This document shows positions 8,503 through 16,860 of a DNA stretch of 16,860 bases, piece by piece. Origin of the DNA: Burkholderiales bacterium (GTDB lineage: Bacteria > Pseudomonadota > Gammaproteobacteria > Burkholderiales > Burkholderiaceae); contig CANFNO010000013.1 of assembly GCA_947447845.1 (NCBI GenBank), positions 1-16,860 on the forward strand. The letters run 5' to 3'. How positions within the stretch are numbered: the stretch's first letter is position 1; every line of letters starts with the position of its first letter. The notes beneath the pieces are model-generated. The model made no database searches and was not told the DNA's origin. It saw only the letters and a program-made list of their open reading frames with translations. The position numbers and the translations under genes were made by a program.

Positions 8503-8516
8503 TATATTGCACTGCA
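8503..8516 (+). promoter_or_regulatory. Possible phaZ promoter with TGCA-C-TGCA operator-like palindrome
   Basis: The 52-bp gap before phaZ holds TATATT (8503-8508), a plausible -10 without a good -35. It is abutted by TGCACTGCA (8508-8516), two TGCA arms around one central base. The PHB-responsive repressor PhaR is known to bind TGC/TGCA-rich sites near genes of PHB metabolism in Paracoccus and Ralstonia, so an operator here would couple depolymerase expression to granule state. The palindrome is seen in the sequence; the PhaR link is inference. The phaZ ribosome binding site AGAGAG (8528-8533) follows, 6 nt before the ATG at 8540. Confidence 0.35.
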
Positions 8517-8539
8517 CCATTTTAAAAAGAGAGTGATCC

Positions 8540-9916
8540 ATGCTTTATCAGCTATACGAAACCCAACGCTCTTTGATGGAACCTTTCTCAGACTTGGCAC
8601 AGGCCGCTGCGAAGGTCTATTCCAATCCCCTGTCGTTGGCGGGGCAAAACCCATTTGCTCAGCGCCTTTCGGCAACCTACGACCTGATGCACCGACTGGG
8701 CAAGGACTACGAACGCCCCGAGTTCGGGATTCGCTCCATCAATGAAGATGGCGTCGAAGTTGCGATCCTGGAACGTATTGAGATAAGCAAGCCTTTTTGC
8801 GAGCTACGCCGCTTCAAACGGCTTACCGACGACGCAGCCACGTTCGCCAAAATCAAGGACGAGCCCGTGGTACTGATCGTGGCACCACTTTCGGGCCACT
8901 ACTCCACGCTGCTGCGCGATACGGTCAAAACCATGCTCAGAGACCACAAGGTCTATATCACTGACTGGAAGAACGCACGCCTGGTGCCCTTAAGCGAAGG
9001 CGAGTTCCACCTGGATGACTACGTCAACTACGTGCAGGAATTCATTCGCCACGTGCAAGGAAAATACGGCAACTGCCACGTGATGAGCGTCTGCCAGCCG
9101 ACTGTTCCAGTGCTGGCTGCTGTGTCACTAATGGCTAGCCGTGGCGAATTGACACCCTTGAGCATGACCATGATGGGTGGCCCCATTGATGCCCGCAAAT
9201 CTCCGACCGCAGTCAACAACCTGGCCATGAACAAGAGCCACAGTTGGTTCGAAAGCAATGTGATCTACCGTGTGCCAAGCAATTTCCCTGGTGCAGGGCG
9301 CCGCGTCTATCCTGGCTTCATGCAGCACACGGGCTTTGTGGCCATGAACCCGGATCACCATGCCAAAAGCCACTACGACTACTTCAAAGACCTGATCAAG
9401 GGCGACGATGCCAGCACTGAAGCGCATCGCAAGTTTTATGACGAGTACAACGCCGTGCTGGACATGGACGCTGACTACTACCTGGAAACCATCAAAGTGG
9501 TGTTCCAGGACTTCAGTCTGGTCAACGGCACATGGGATGTCAAAAACCCCAACGGGAAACTGGAACGTGTCCACCCTGGCGACATCAAGACCACGGCATT
9601 GCTGTCTGTAGAAGGTGAACTCGACGACATTTCCGGATCAGGACAAACCCGTGCCGTGCACGACATCTGTACCGGTGTGCCAAGAGACTTGCAGCGCCAC
9701 TTCGAAGCCGTAGGCGCTGGCCATTACGGCATCTTCTCCGGCCGTCGCTGGCGCGAGCATGTGTATCCGTTTGTGAAGTCATTTATCCTGGATCACAACT
9801 CCACGCAGCCTGTAGCGACCAAAACCGCCAAGGTAGCAATTGCGGTTGCCGAGGGAAAGTCGGCAGTTGTCGCCGCGAAAAAGCCAGCCGCCAAGCGCGC
9901 TGTCGTCAAGAAGTGA
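8540..9916 (+). CDS. phaZ: Intracellular poly(3-hydroxybutyrate) depolymerase (PhaZ1/PhaZa type)
   Basis: This enzyme hydrolyses native intracellular PHB granules to release 3-hydroxybutyrate units for reuse as carbon. It is an alpha/beta-hydrolase with a Cys nucleophile. The 458-residue protein has the granule depolymerase signature [21 protein letters not shown] with nucleophile Cys185, a likely catalytic Asp at 362 in EGELDDISG, and His395 in [13 protein letters not shown]. These correspond to Cys183, Asp355 and His388 described for Ralstonia eutropha PhaZ1, with small offsets. There is no signal peptide, which fits intracellular action. The core ends near residue 418. Residues about 422-458 form an Ala/Lys/Val-rich, basic, probably disordered tail ([12 protein letters not shown] at the end) that lengthens it beyond the usual ~419 residues. 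Start at ATG 8540 with ribosome binding site AGAGAG. The RnfB-like ferredoxin gene follows after 13 bp. Confidence 0.93.
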   Translation: MLYQLYETQRSLMEPFSDLAQAAAKVYSNPLSLAGQNPFAQRLSATYDLMHRLGKDYERPEFGIRSINEDGVEVAILERIEISKPFCELRRFKRLTDDAATFAKIKDEPVVLIVAPLSGHYSTLLRDTVKTMLRDHKVYITDWKNARLVPLSEGEFHLDDYVNYVQEFIRHVQGKYGNCHVMSVCQPTVPVLAAVSLMASRGELTPLSMTMMGGPIDARKSPTAVNNLAMNKSHSWFESNVIYRVPSNFPGAGRRVYPGFMQHTGFVAMNPDHHAKSHYDYFKDLIKGDDASTEAHRKFYDEYNAVLDMDADYYLETIKVVFQDFSLVNGTWDVKNPNGKLERVHPGDIKTTALLSVEGELDDISGSGQTRAVHDICTGVPRDLQRHFEAVGAGHYGIFSGRRWREHVYPFVKSFILDHNSTQPVATKTAKVAIAVAEGKSAVVAAKKPAAKRAVVKK

Positions 9917-9929
9917 GTTACCGGGCAGC

Positions 9930-10589
9930 ATGACTAGCCCACTTGTCGGGCGAATCCATGACGCACTGCCCCAGACACAGTGCAAACGTTGCGGCTATCC
10001 GGATTGTCTGGGATATGCCCGGGCGCTTGCGGCCGACGAGGCAGACATCAACCAGTGCCCACCTGGCGGTGCAGAAGGTGTATATCTGCTTTCTGCCTTG
10101 ACAGGCAGACCCGCAAAGCCGATTGATCCGGACTTTGGCGCTGAAGGTCCGCGCACCCTTGCTTTTATCGACGAAGACTGGTGCATCGGCTGCACCCTGT
10201 GCATCGCAGCCTGTCCTGTGGACGCCATTGTGGGCGCCAACAAGCGCATGCACACCGTGATCGAAGCCCACTGCACCGGTTGTGAGTTGTGCCTGCCCGT
10301 TTGCCCCGTGGACTGCATCTTGCTGGAAAATGTCAGTGGCATGGCCACTGGTTGGCAAGCTTGGTCAGCACCGCAAGCCCAACAAGCACGAAGACGCTAC
10401 GAGCAGCGCAGCGTACGCCTGGAGCGCGAAGGCGTGGAGCAAGCGCAGCGCCTTGTGGCCAAGGCAGAGCTTAAAGTGTCCGATATCGCAGCGCACTCCC
10501 TGCACACTGATCCCGAAGTGCTGTCCAAGAAGCGCTCCATCATCGAAGCCGCTCTTGCCCGTGCCCGCGCAAAACGACCCGCGGGCTAG
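9930..10589 (+). CDS. RnfB-like ferredoxin with one Fe-S (CxxC-x4-C) domain and two 4Fe-4S motifs
   Basis: Soluble polyferredoxin related to the RnfB subunit of the Rnf/Rsx electron transport complex. From the ATG at 9930 the protein has 219 residues. The N-terminal Fe-S domain has Cys18, Cys21, Cys26 and Cys43 (C-x2-C-x4-C-x16-C, in CKRCGYPDC...QCPPGG). Two bacterial ferredoxin motifs follow: C85-x2-C-x2-C-x3-C95 and C115-x2-C-x2-C-x3-C125, each ending CPVD. The N-terminal membrane helix of classical RnfB is missing and no other rnf genes are nearby, so it probably acts as a standalone electron carrier. The C-terminal third (about 145-219) is helical, charged and rich in Ala/Arg. A longer frame open from 9840 would overlap the phaZ 3' end and add a non-homologous stretch, so I reject it. 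Partner and redox role are unknown. The stop codon abuts the stop of the opposing VOC gene. Confidence 0.88.
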   Translation: MTSPLVGRIHDALPQTQCKRCGYPDCLGYARALAADEADINQCPPGGAEGVYLLSALTGRPAKPIDPDFGAEGPRTLAFIDEDWCIGCTLCIAACPVDAIVGANKRMHTVIEAHCTGCELCLPVCPVDCILLENVSGMATGWQAWSAPQAQQARRRYEQRSVRLEREGVEQAQRLVAKAELKVSDIAAHSLHTDPEVLSKKRSIIEAALARARAKRPAG

Positions 10590-11078
10590 CTAGACGCTGC
10601 GGCCCGGGTTAGCCAATTGCGAGAACGCCTTCACCACCTCTGGTGGGGCCTGCACCATTTCGATCAGCACGCCCTCACCCGAAATGGGAAACTCCTCATT
10701 GGCTTTGGGGTGCAGAAAACAAATGTCGAACCCCGCTGCACCCTTGCGAATGCCACCTGGCGCAAAGCGCACGCCCTGCGCCGTGAGCCATTCCACCGCG
10801 GTAGGCAGGTCGTCAATCCATAAGCCGATGTGATTGAGTGGTGTGGCATGGACGGCGGGCTTCTTGTCCGGGTCCATGGGTTGCATCAAATCAACTTCAA
10901 CTTTGAAGGGGCCCGCGCCAATGGCGCAGATGTCCTCGTCGACATTCTCCCGTTCGCTCTGGAATGTGCCGGTGACCTCAAGACCCAGCATTTCCACCCA
11001 GAGCTTTTGCAGGCGCTTTTTGTCCGGCCCGCCAATGGCGATTTGTTGCACACCTAAGACTTGAAAAGGACGCTTCAT
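10590..11078 (-). CDS. VOC-fold protein, candidate methylmalonyl-CoA epimerase-like
   Basis: Vicinal-oxygen-chelate protein of 162 residues with two beta-alpha-beta-beta-beta modules (about 7-66 and 79-143). It is the last gene of the propionyl-CoA operon and begins directly after the pccA stop codon (TAA then ATG). Location suggests methylmalonyl-CoA epimerase, which converts (S)- to (R)-methylmalonyl-CoA between the carboxylase and the mutase. Candidate metal ligands are His83 (LNHIGLWI), Glu140 (VLIEMVQ) and possibly Asp63 (VDLMQP). The first position, normally His in the N-terminal strand of epimerases and glyoxalases, is Gln12 (VQQIAIGG). It is longer than typical epimerases (about 135-150 aa), with an extra segment around [11 protein letters not shown]. 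It could instead be a glyoxalase-like enzyme of unknown substrate. The fold is confident; the activity is not. Confidence 0.8.
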   Translation of the reverse strand: MKRPFQVLGVQQIAIGGPDKKRLQKLWVEMLGLEVTGTFQSERENVDEDICAIGAGPFKVEVDLMQPMDPDKKPAVHATPLNHIGLWIDDLPTAVEWLTAQGVRFAPGGIRKGAAGFDICFLHPKANEEFPISGEGVLIEMVQAPPEVVKAFSQLANPGRSV

Positions 11079-13127
11079 TTAGACAAACTCCACAATGGCC
11101 TGATCCACCGTCAGGCTCTCACCTTTTGATGCAAGAACCTTGCCGACCACACCATCGGCCATGGCAAACAGCACGTTTTCCATCTTCATGGCTTCAATCA
11201 CGGCAACGCGTTCACCGGCCTGAACCTTCTGACCAGGCACTACGGACACGCTTACAAGAAGGCCAGGCATGGGAGAGAGCACAAAGCGGCTCATATCGGG
11301 TGGTGCTTTGAAAGGCATCAGCGCATGCAACTCGGCGGTGCGTGGTGACATCACCTGCACATCGATGCGCTTGCCGTTGTGCTGCACACGCCATGCCAGC
11401 GGGTTGCGGGGTGTACCCGCTTCGACCTGGGCGGTAAAGGGTTTGCCATTCACCGTACCCCGATGACAAATGGCGTTCAGGCGAGAGTCACTCTGAATGT
11501 CATAAACCTGGCCGTCAACGGTGACACGCGCTGAGCCGGTACGGCCCACGTAATCGTCAACATGCACCGGGGTATACACGTTGGCTCCTCCAGCACCCAG
11601 AGTCACCACCACATAGTCCTTGGCCACGGTAACCGAGAAGCCATCCAGTTGGCCGCTGATACTGGCTGAGAGTTCGCGGGTTTTGCGGCGCACCAGAGTA
11701 GCCAGTGCCAAAAGGAAGTTCGCGTCGTCATGCGGCACCTCTTCAGCCACGAAACCCTTGCTGTAATGTTCGGCGATGAAGCCGGTATTGAAGTCACCCG
11801 AAACAAACTTCGGGTGGGCCAGCAAAGCTGCCTGAAACGGAATATTGCTGGATACACCGCGTATCACAAAACCGTTGAGCGCCTCGCGCATCTTTGCAAT
11901 AGCGTCATTGCGGTCCTTGCCATGCACGATGAGCTTGGCAATCATGGAGTCGTAGTACATCGGGATTTCGCCGCCATCCACCACCCCGGTGTCCACCCGC
12001 ACGCCGTAGAGGTGTTCCGTGTCCCCCTGCCACATGGTCTGCTCGGGTGGCGAAAATCGCACCAGACGACCGGTGGAAGGCAGGAAGCCGCGGAACGGAT
12101 CTTCAGCGTTGATGCGGCACTCGATGGCCCATCCTTCACGCTTTACTTCTGCCTGAGTCAACGGTAGCTTTTCGCCGGCAGCAACGCGGATCATCAACTC
12201 CACCAAGTCCAGACCAGTGATGGACTCGGTCACAGGGTGCTCCACCTGCAGGCGGGTGTTCATTTCCAGGAAGTAAAAGCTCTGGTCCTTGCCGACAACG
12301 AACTCCACAGTACCAGCGCTTTGGTATTTCACTGCCTTTGCCAATTGCACCGCCTGCTCGCCCATAGCCTTACGGGTGGCGTCGCTGATGAAGGGCGATG
12401 GCGCCTCTTCAATGACCTTCTGGTGACGGCGCTGAATAGAACACTCACGCTCGTTTAGATACAGCACATTGCCGTGAGAGTCGCCAATAAGTTGGATCTC
12501 AATATGGCGGGGTTCTTCGACAAACTTTTCAATGAATACGCGGTCATCACCAAAGCTATTTCGCGCCTCATTGCGGCAACTGGTAAAGCCTTCAAAGGCT
12601 TCCTTGTCGTTATAGGCCACGCGCAAGCCCTTGCCACCGCCACCGGCGCTGGCTTTGATCATGACGGGGTAGCCGATGCCTTTGGCAATTTCCACGGCCT
12701 TTTCTGGCAGGTCAATTGCATCGTTGACGCCAGGAATGCAGTTGACACCAGCCGCACCGGCCAACTTCTTGGACTCGATCTTGTCGCCCATGGCGGCAAT
12801 CGAATAGTGCTTGGGGCCGATGAAGGCGATGCCTTCCTCTTCACAGCGCTTGGAAAAATCAGCGTTCTCGCTTAAGAAGCCATAGCCGGGGTGCACAGCC
12901 TGTGCCCCGGTCTGTTTGCAAGCAGCAATGATCTTCTCAGCCAGCAAATAGCTTTCACGACTGGGCGCTGCACCAATGTGCACGGCCTCATCAGCCAGCA
13001 AAACGTGGCGCGCTTCGCGGTCAGCATCCGAATAAACAGCGACTGTCTTGATGCCCATTTTGCGGGCGGTAACAATTACGCGGCAGGCGATTTCACCCCG
13101 ATTCGCGATCAAAATTTTGGTAAACAT
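11079..13127 (-). CDS. pccA: Propionyl-CoA carboxylase alpha subunit (biotin carboxylase and biotin carrier)
   Basis: Carboxylates its own biotin with ATP and bicarbonate, for transfer to propionyl-CoA by the beta subunit to give (S)-methylmalonyl-CoA. The 682-residue protein has the biotin carboxylase N-terminal domain (IANRGEIACRVI, 7-18), the ATP-grasp glycine loop SAGGGGKG (160-167), the catalytic EMNTRLQVEHP (288-298), a middle BT-type linker (about 470-610) for contact with the beta subunit, and a C-terminal biotinyl domain with AMKMEN carrying the biotinylated Lys648. The domain order and length match PccA rather than the shorter AccC or MccA of other organisms. A ribosome binding site GGAG lies about 6 nt before the ATG at 13125-13127. 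It is separated from pccB by 151 bp containing hairpin-forming repeats and is followed with no gap by the VOC gene. Confidence 0.95.
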   Translation of the reverse strand: MFTKILIANRGEIACRVIVTARKMGIKTVAVYSDADREARHVLLADEAVHIGAAPSRESYLLAEKIIAACKQTGAQAVHPGYGFLSENADFSKRCEEEGIAFIGPKHYSIAAMGDKIESKKLAGAAGVNCIPGVNDAIDLPEKAVEIAKGIGYPVMIKASAGGGGKGLRVAYNDKEAFEGFTSCRNEARNSFGDDRVFIEKFVEEPRHIEIQLIGDSHGNVLYLNERECSIQRRHQKVIEEAPSPFISDATRKAMGEQAVQLAKAVKYQSAGTVEFVVGKDQSFYFLEMNTRLQVEHPVTESITGLDLVELMIRVAAGEKLPLTQAEVKREGWAIECRINAEDPFRGFLPSTGRLVRFSPPEQTMWQGDTEHLYGVRVDTGVVDGGEIPMYYDSMIAKLIVHGKDRNDAIAKMREALNGFVIRGVSSNIPFQAALLAHPKFVSGDFNTGFIAEHYSKGFVAEEVPHDDANFLLALATLVRRKTRELSASISGQLDGFSVTVAKDYVVVTLGAGGANVYTPVHVDDYVGRTGSARVTVDGQVYDIQSDSRLNAICHRGTVNGKPFTAQVEAGTPRNPLAWRVQHNGKRIDVQVMSPRTAELHALMPFKAPPDMSRFVLSPMPGLLVSVSVVPGQKVQAGERVAVIEAMKMENVLFAMADGVVGKVLASKGESLTVDQAIVEFV

Positions 13128-13180
13128 AAGATCTCCAATTCAATTTTCAGTTAGGCGCCCGGAGCGCAGTGTCTGTATCA

Positions 13181-13274
13181 GGAATACCGTGGAACCGGCT
13201 TTGCCGGGCCACTGGTATTGCCCCCTGCAAGGGGGAAAGCGGCCACACGCGGTGGGCAAGCCGGGGGGTGTGCC
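13181..13274 (-). repeat. Structured G/C-rich intergenic element (REP-like hairpins) between pccB and pccA
   Basis: The 151-bp pccB-pccA gap (13128-13278) holds several inverted repeats in a row. A long imperfect hairpin at 13183-13219 pairs AATACC with GGTATT, GTGG with CCAC, and CCGGC with GCCGG around a TTT loop, with only small bulges. Directly next to it, CCCCCT-GCA-AGGGGG (13221-13235) is a perfect 6-bp stem. A weaker CCAC/GTGG stem follows near 13243-13255, then a G-run near 13263-13268. There is no T-tract, so this is not a standard intrinsic terminator. It resembles dispersed G/C-rich intergenic elements common in Comamonadaceae. Only one copy is present here, so the repeat status is inferred. 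It may protect the mRNA or reduce expression of pccA relative to pccB. Confidence 0.6.
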
Positions 13275-13278
13275 ATGT

Positions 13279-14811
<1,533 letters not shown>

Positions 14812-14848
14812 GGTTTCCTTCTTTCTTTGTATTCGATGACTAACTAAT

Positions 14849-15901
14849 TCAGGTGGCTTCGCCACTGGCATGCAGGGCCAGCAAATTGCGCGCTGCGGTG
14901 CTGGCAGCCATCTGGCCGGACTGCACTGCACTTGTCAGTGCAGGCAATTGCGCGCGCACCGCCGGATCATTCTTAAAGGCTTGCTTGAGGCCGGCGTCGA
15001 TGCGCTCCCACATCCAAGCCAGCGCTTGGTGTTGGCGCCGGGCGGCCAACAAACCATTGGACGTTTGCAAGCGCTGGAAGGTCGTGACAGCCTCCCAGAA
15101 GGCGTCCAGACCCTGCCCTTGCAAGGCACTCATCTTGATGACTTGTGGATGCCAATGCTTGTCGCTGTGCGGGTCATGCGGATTGCCACTGATGCCCAGC
15201 AGGCGAAGACTGGAGGTGATTTGAGCCTGGGCTCGCATGGCGGCATCTGCATCGATATCGGCCTTGTTGATGACAACCAGATCGGCCAGTTCCATCACAC
15301 CTTTTTTGATTGCCTGCAAATCGTCGCCCGCATTGGGAAGCTGCATCAATACGAACATGTCGCTCATGCCCTGCACGGCGGTCTCAGACTGCCCCACGCC
15401 CACTGTCTCAACAATCACGATGTCAAAACCAGCGGCTTCGCACACCAGCATGGCTTCGCGTGTTTTCTCGGCCACGCCGCCCAAGGTGCCGCTGCTGGGG
15501 CTGGGGCGGATGTAGGCGCGCTCGTTCATGGAGAGCAACTCCATGCGGGTCTTGTCACCCAGTATCGAGCCGCCCGACACCGAACTGCTGGGGTCCACAG
15601 CCAGCACGGCCACGCGATGACCTTTGCCAATCAGATACAAGCCCAGCGCCTCGATAAAGGTGCTTTTTCCCACGCCTGGAACTCCGCTAATCCCCAAGCG
15701 CAGCGACTTTCCACTGTGGGGCAACAAGGCGGTCAGCAGTTCGTCGGCTAGTACCCGGTGATCGGCACGGGTGGACTCTAGCAACGTGATGGCCTTGGCC
15801 AAGCTTCGCCGTTGCGCCAAGCCATGGCTATGCAGAACATCATTTGCTTGCACGACGGCCTTTTTAGGCGGCAGAGCAAAAGTTTCAGCGGACATCCACA
15901 T
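14849..15901 (-). CDS. meaB: Methylmalonyl-CoA mutase-protecting G-protein chaperone MeaB (ArgK family)
   Basis: SIMIBI-class GTPase that gates cofactor loading and protects the B12-dependent methylmalonyl-CoA mutase from inactivation. The 350-residue protein shows Walker [10 protein letters not shown] (73-81), the VDPSSS switch region (102-107) with Asp103, ETVGVGQSE (165-173) and the guanine-specificity motif NKAD (212-215). A C-terminal helical dimerisation region follows. The first ATG is at 15899-15901, 15 bp after the mutase stop; a second ATG two codons on (15893-15895) is equally possible and would give 348 residues. No strong ribosome binding site is visible for either. Location directly after the mutase gene matches its known role. 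Older annotations call this family ArgK or LAO/AO transport ATPase, which this context does not support. Confidence 0.95.
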   Translation of the reverse strand: MWMSAETFALPPKKAVVQANDVLHSHGLAQRRSLAKAITLLESTRADHRVLADELLTALLPHSGKSLRLGISGVPGVGKSTFIEALGLYLIGKGHRVAVLAVDPSSSVSGGSILGDKTRMELLSMNERAYIRPSPSSGTLGGVAEKTREAMLVCEAAGFDIVIVETVGVGQSETAVQGMSDMFVLMQLPNAGDDLQAIKKGVMELADLVVINKADIDADAAMRAQAQITSSLRLLGISGNPHDPHSDKHWHPQVIKMSALQGQGLDAFWEAVTTFQRLQTSNGLLAARRQHQALAWMWERIDAGLKQAFKNDPAVRAQLPALTSAVQSGQMAASTAARNLLALHASGEAT

Positions 15902-15916
15902 GCTTTCGCTGGATGC

Positions 15917-16860
15917 TCAGGCCGCAGCCAATGCCTTGTTGATCTGGTCGAGTACATCGCGGGCACTGGCCGGAATCGGTGTGCCGGGGCCGTAAATGCC
16001 CTTGACGCCAGCGGCATACAAAAAGTCGTAATCCTGGCGCGGAATCACACCGCCTACAAACACGATGATGTCGTCCGCACCCTGCTTTTTCAGTTCGGCA
16101 ATGATGGCGGGTACCAGCGTCTTATGACCAGCGGCCAAGGTAGAAACGCCCACGGCGTGCACATCATTTTCAATCGCCTGACGAGCGCATTCTTCAGGCG
16201 TCTGGAACAGCGGGCCCATGTCCACATCAAATCCCAAGTCGGCAAAGGCCGTGGCCACAACTTTGGCACCGCGGTCGTGGCCGTCCTGCCCCAGCTTGCT
16301 GATCATCACGCGGGGGCGGCGCCCCTGCACTTCGGCAAAGGCGGCGATGTCCTTCTTGAGCTGATCCCAATATTCCATGGTGTCTCCGTTAGCGCTGTCA
16401 TAGGCGGCGGCGTACACGCCAGTCACCTTTTGCGTGTCGGCACGGTGGCGGCCAAAGGCTTTTTCCAGCGCATCGCTGATTTCACCCACAGTCGCGCGCA
16501 GGCGCACGGCCTGAATCGACAGGTCCAGAAGATTGCCGATGCCGCTCTCAGCAGCCTCGGTCAAAGCAGCCAAAGCGGCGTCTACTTTCGCGTTATCGCG
16601 GCTGGCGCGGATGGACTTCAGGCGAGCGATCTGCCCGTCGCGCACGGCAACGTTGTCGATATCGCGCGCCTCAATGGCGTCCTCAGTTTTGAGCTTGTAC
16701 TTGTTTACCCCGACAATGACGTCGCGGCCGGAGTCTATGCGGGCCTGCTTGTCAGCGGCTGCGGCTTCGATCTTGAGCTTGGCCCAACCACTGTCCACAG
16801 CCTTGACCATGCCGCCCATGCCTTCCACCTCTTCGATGATTTTCCAGGCGGCATCGGCCA
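15917..16860 (-). CDS. Methylmalonyl-CoA mutase, C-terminal part, cut by the right window edge
   Basis: Adenosylcobalamin-dependent enzyme that isomerises (R)-methylmalonyl-CoA to succinyl-CoA, feeding the TCA cycle. The last 313 residues are visible; the N-terminal part of the TIM barrel lies beyond base 16860 (full-length proteins are about 700-750 aa). The visible part begins [17 protein letters not shown], covers the end of the substrate domain and a helical linker, then the B12-binding domain with [14 protein letters not shown]. Its His (visible residue 194, codon 16277-16279) would be the lower axial cobalt ligand. [10 protein letters not shown] and [12 protein letters not shown] complete the DxHxxG...SxL...GG signature. 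An internal GTG at 16826-16828 is not the start, since the frame stays open to the edge. The single-chain arrangement cannot be confirmed without the missing half; candidate names are scpA, mcm or mutB. Confidence 0.96.
   Translation of the reverse strand, partial: ADAAWKIIEEVEGMGGMVKAVDSGWAKLKIEAAAADKQARIDSGRDVIVGVNKYKLKTEDAIEARDIDNVAVRDGQIARLKSIRASRDNAKVDAALAALTEAAESGIGNLLDLSIQAVRLRATVGEISDALEKAFGRHRADTQKVTGVYAAAYDSANGDTMEYWDQLKKDIAAFAEVQGRRPRVMISKLGQDGHDRGAKVVATAFADLGFDVDMGPLFQTPEECARQAIENDVHAVGVSTLAAGHKTLVPAIIAELKKQGADDIIVFVGGVIPRQDYDFLYAAGVKGIYGPGTPIPASARDVLDQINKALAAA

Noticed and set aside
9840..9929. 30-codon upstream extension of the ferredoxin gene
   Set aside because: It overlaps the phaZ coding end in another frame and reads as Ser/Arg/Pro-rich sequence unlike RnfB; the ATG at 9930 starts directly before the conserved domain.
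14812..14931. 40-codon upstream extension of pccB
   Set aside because: It runs into the meaB 3' end and has no PccB similarity, whereas the ATG at 14811 has a good AAGGAA ribosome binding site.

Overview
The window is a 16.9 kb stretch of core chromosome from a betaproteobacterium. It most likely comes from Burkholderiales in or near Comamonadaceae (Rhodoferax/Polaromonas-like). I infer this from the protein sequences, the neighbourhood (isc operon, uvrB and an aromatic/aspartate aminotransferase together), an intracellular PHB depolymerase, and a G/C-rich hairpin element between genes of a type common in that family. The taxon is recognition, not a database result. Coding density is very high. 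No gap exceeds about 160 bases, and I see no tRNA, rRNA, CRISPR array, prophage or insertion sequence.

Left block (1-3640, minus strand): the housekeeping Fe-S assembly operon in the order iscR-iscS-iscU-iscA-hscB-hscA, with hscA running off the left edge. The genes are tightly packed: a GTGA overlap, 1 bp, 7 bp, 22 bp and 47 bp. A good match to the type 1 IscR operator lies on the -10 element upstream of iscR, as expected for feedback control by the [2Fe-2S] regulator. IscS supplies sulfur, IscU is the scaffold, IscA is a carrier, and the HscB/HscA chaperone pair releases the cluster through the LPPVK motif of IscU.

Middle block (3641-8487): uvrB (nucleotide excision repair, minus strand) is divergent from a tyrB/aspC-type aminotransferase. 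The aminotransferase is followed 10 bp later by a secreted protein that looks like a distant, enlarged member of the zinc-dependent phospholipase C/P1 nuclease superfamily.

PHB block (8488-10589, plus strand): an intracellular poly(3-hydroxybutyrate) depolymerase of the PhaZ1 (Cys-nucleophile) type with an Ala/Lys-rich basic tail. It is preceded by a TGCA-C-TGCA operator-like palindrome. A soluble RnfB-like ferredoxin with three 4Fe-4S motifs follows 13 bp later.

Right block (10590-16860, minus strand): a propionyl-CoA to succinyl-CoA operon, read as methylmalonyl-CoA mutase (cut by the right edge), meaB, pccB, pccA and a VOC-fold protein placed where a methylmalonyl-CoA epimerase would be. 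Together they carboxylate propionyl-CoA, possibly epimerise methylmalonyl-CoA, isomerise it to succinyl-CoA, and protect the B12 mutase. The ferredoxin gene and the VOC gene converge with directly abutting stop codons.

I looked for an undescribed system and did not find one. The items most worth a second look are the enlarged PLC/P1-like secreted protein, the VOC protein that lacks the usual first metal-binding His, the basic tail on PhaZ, and the structured element inside the pcc operon.
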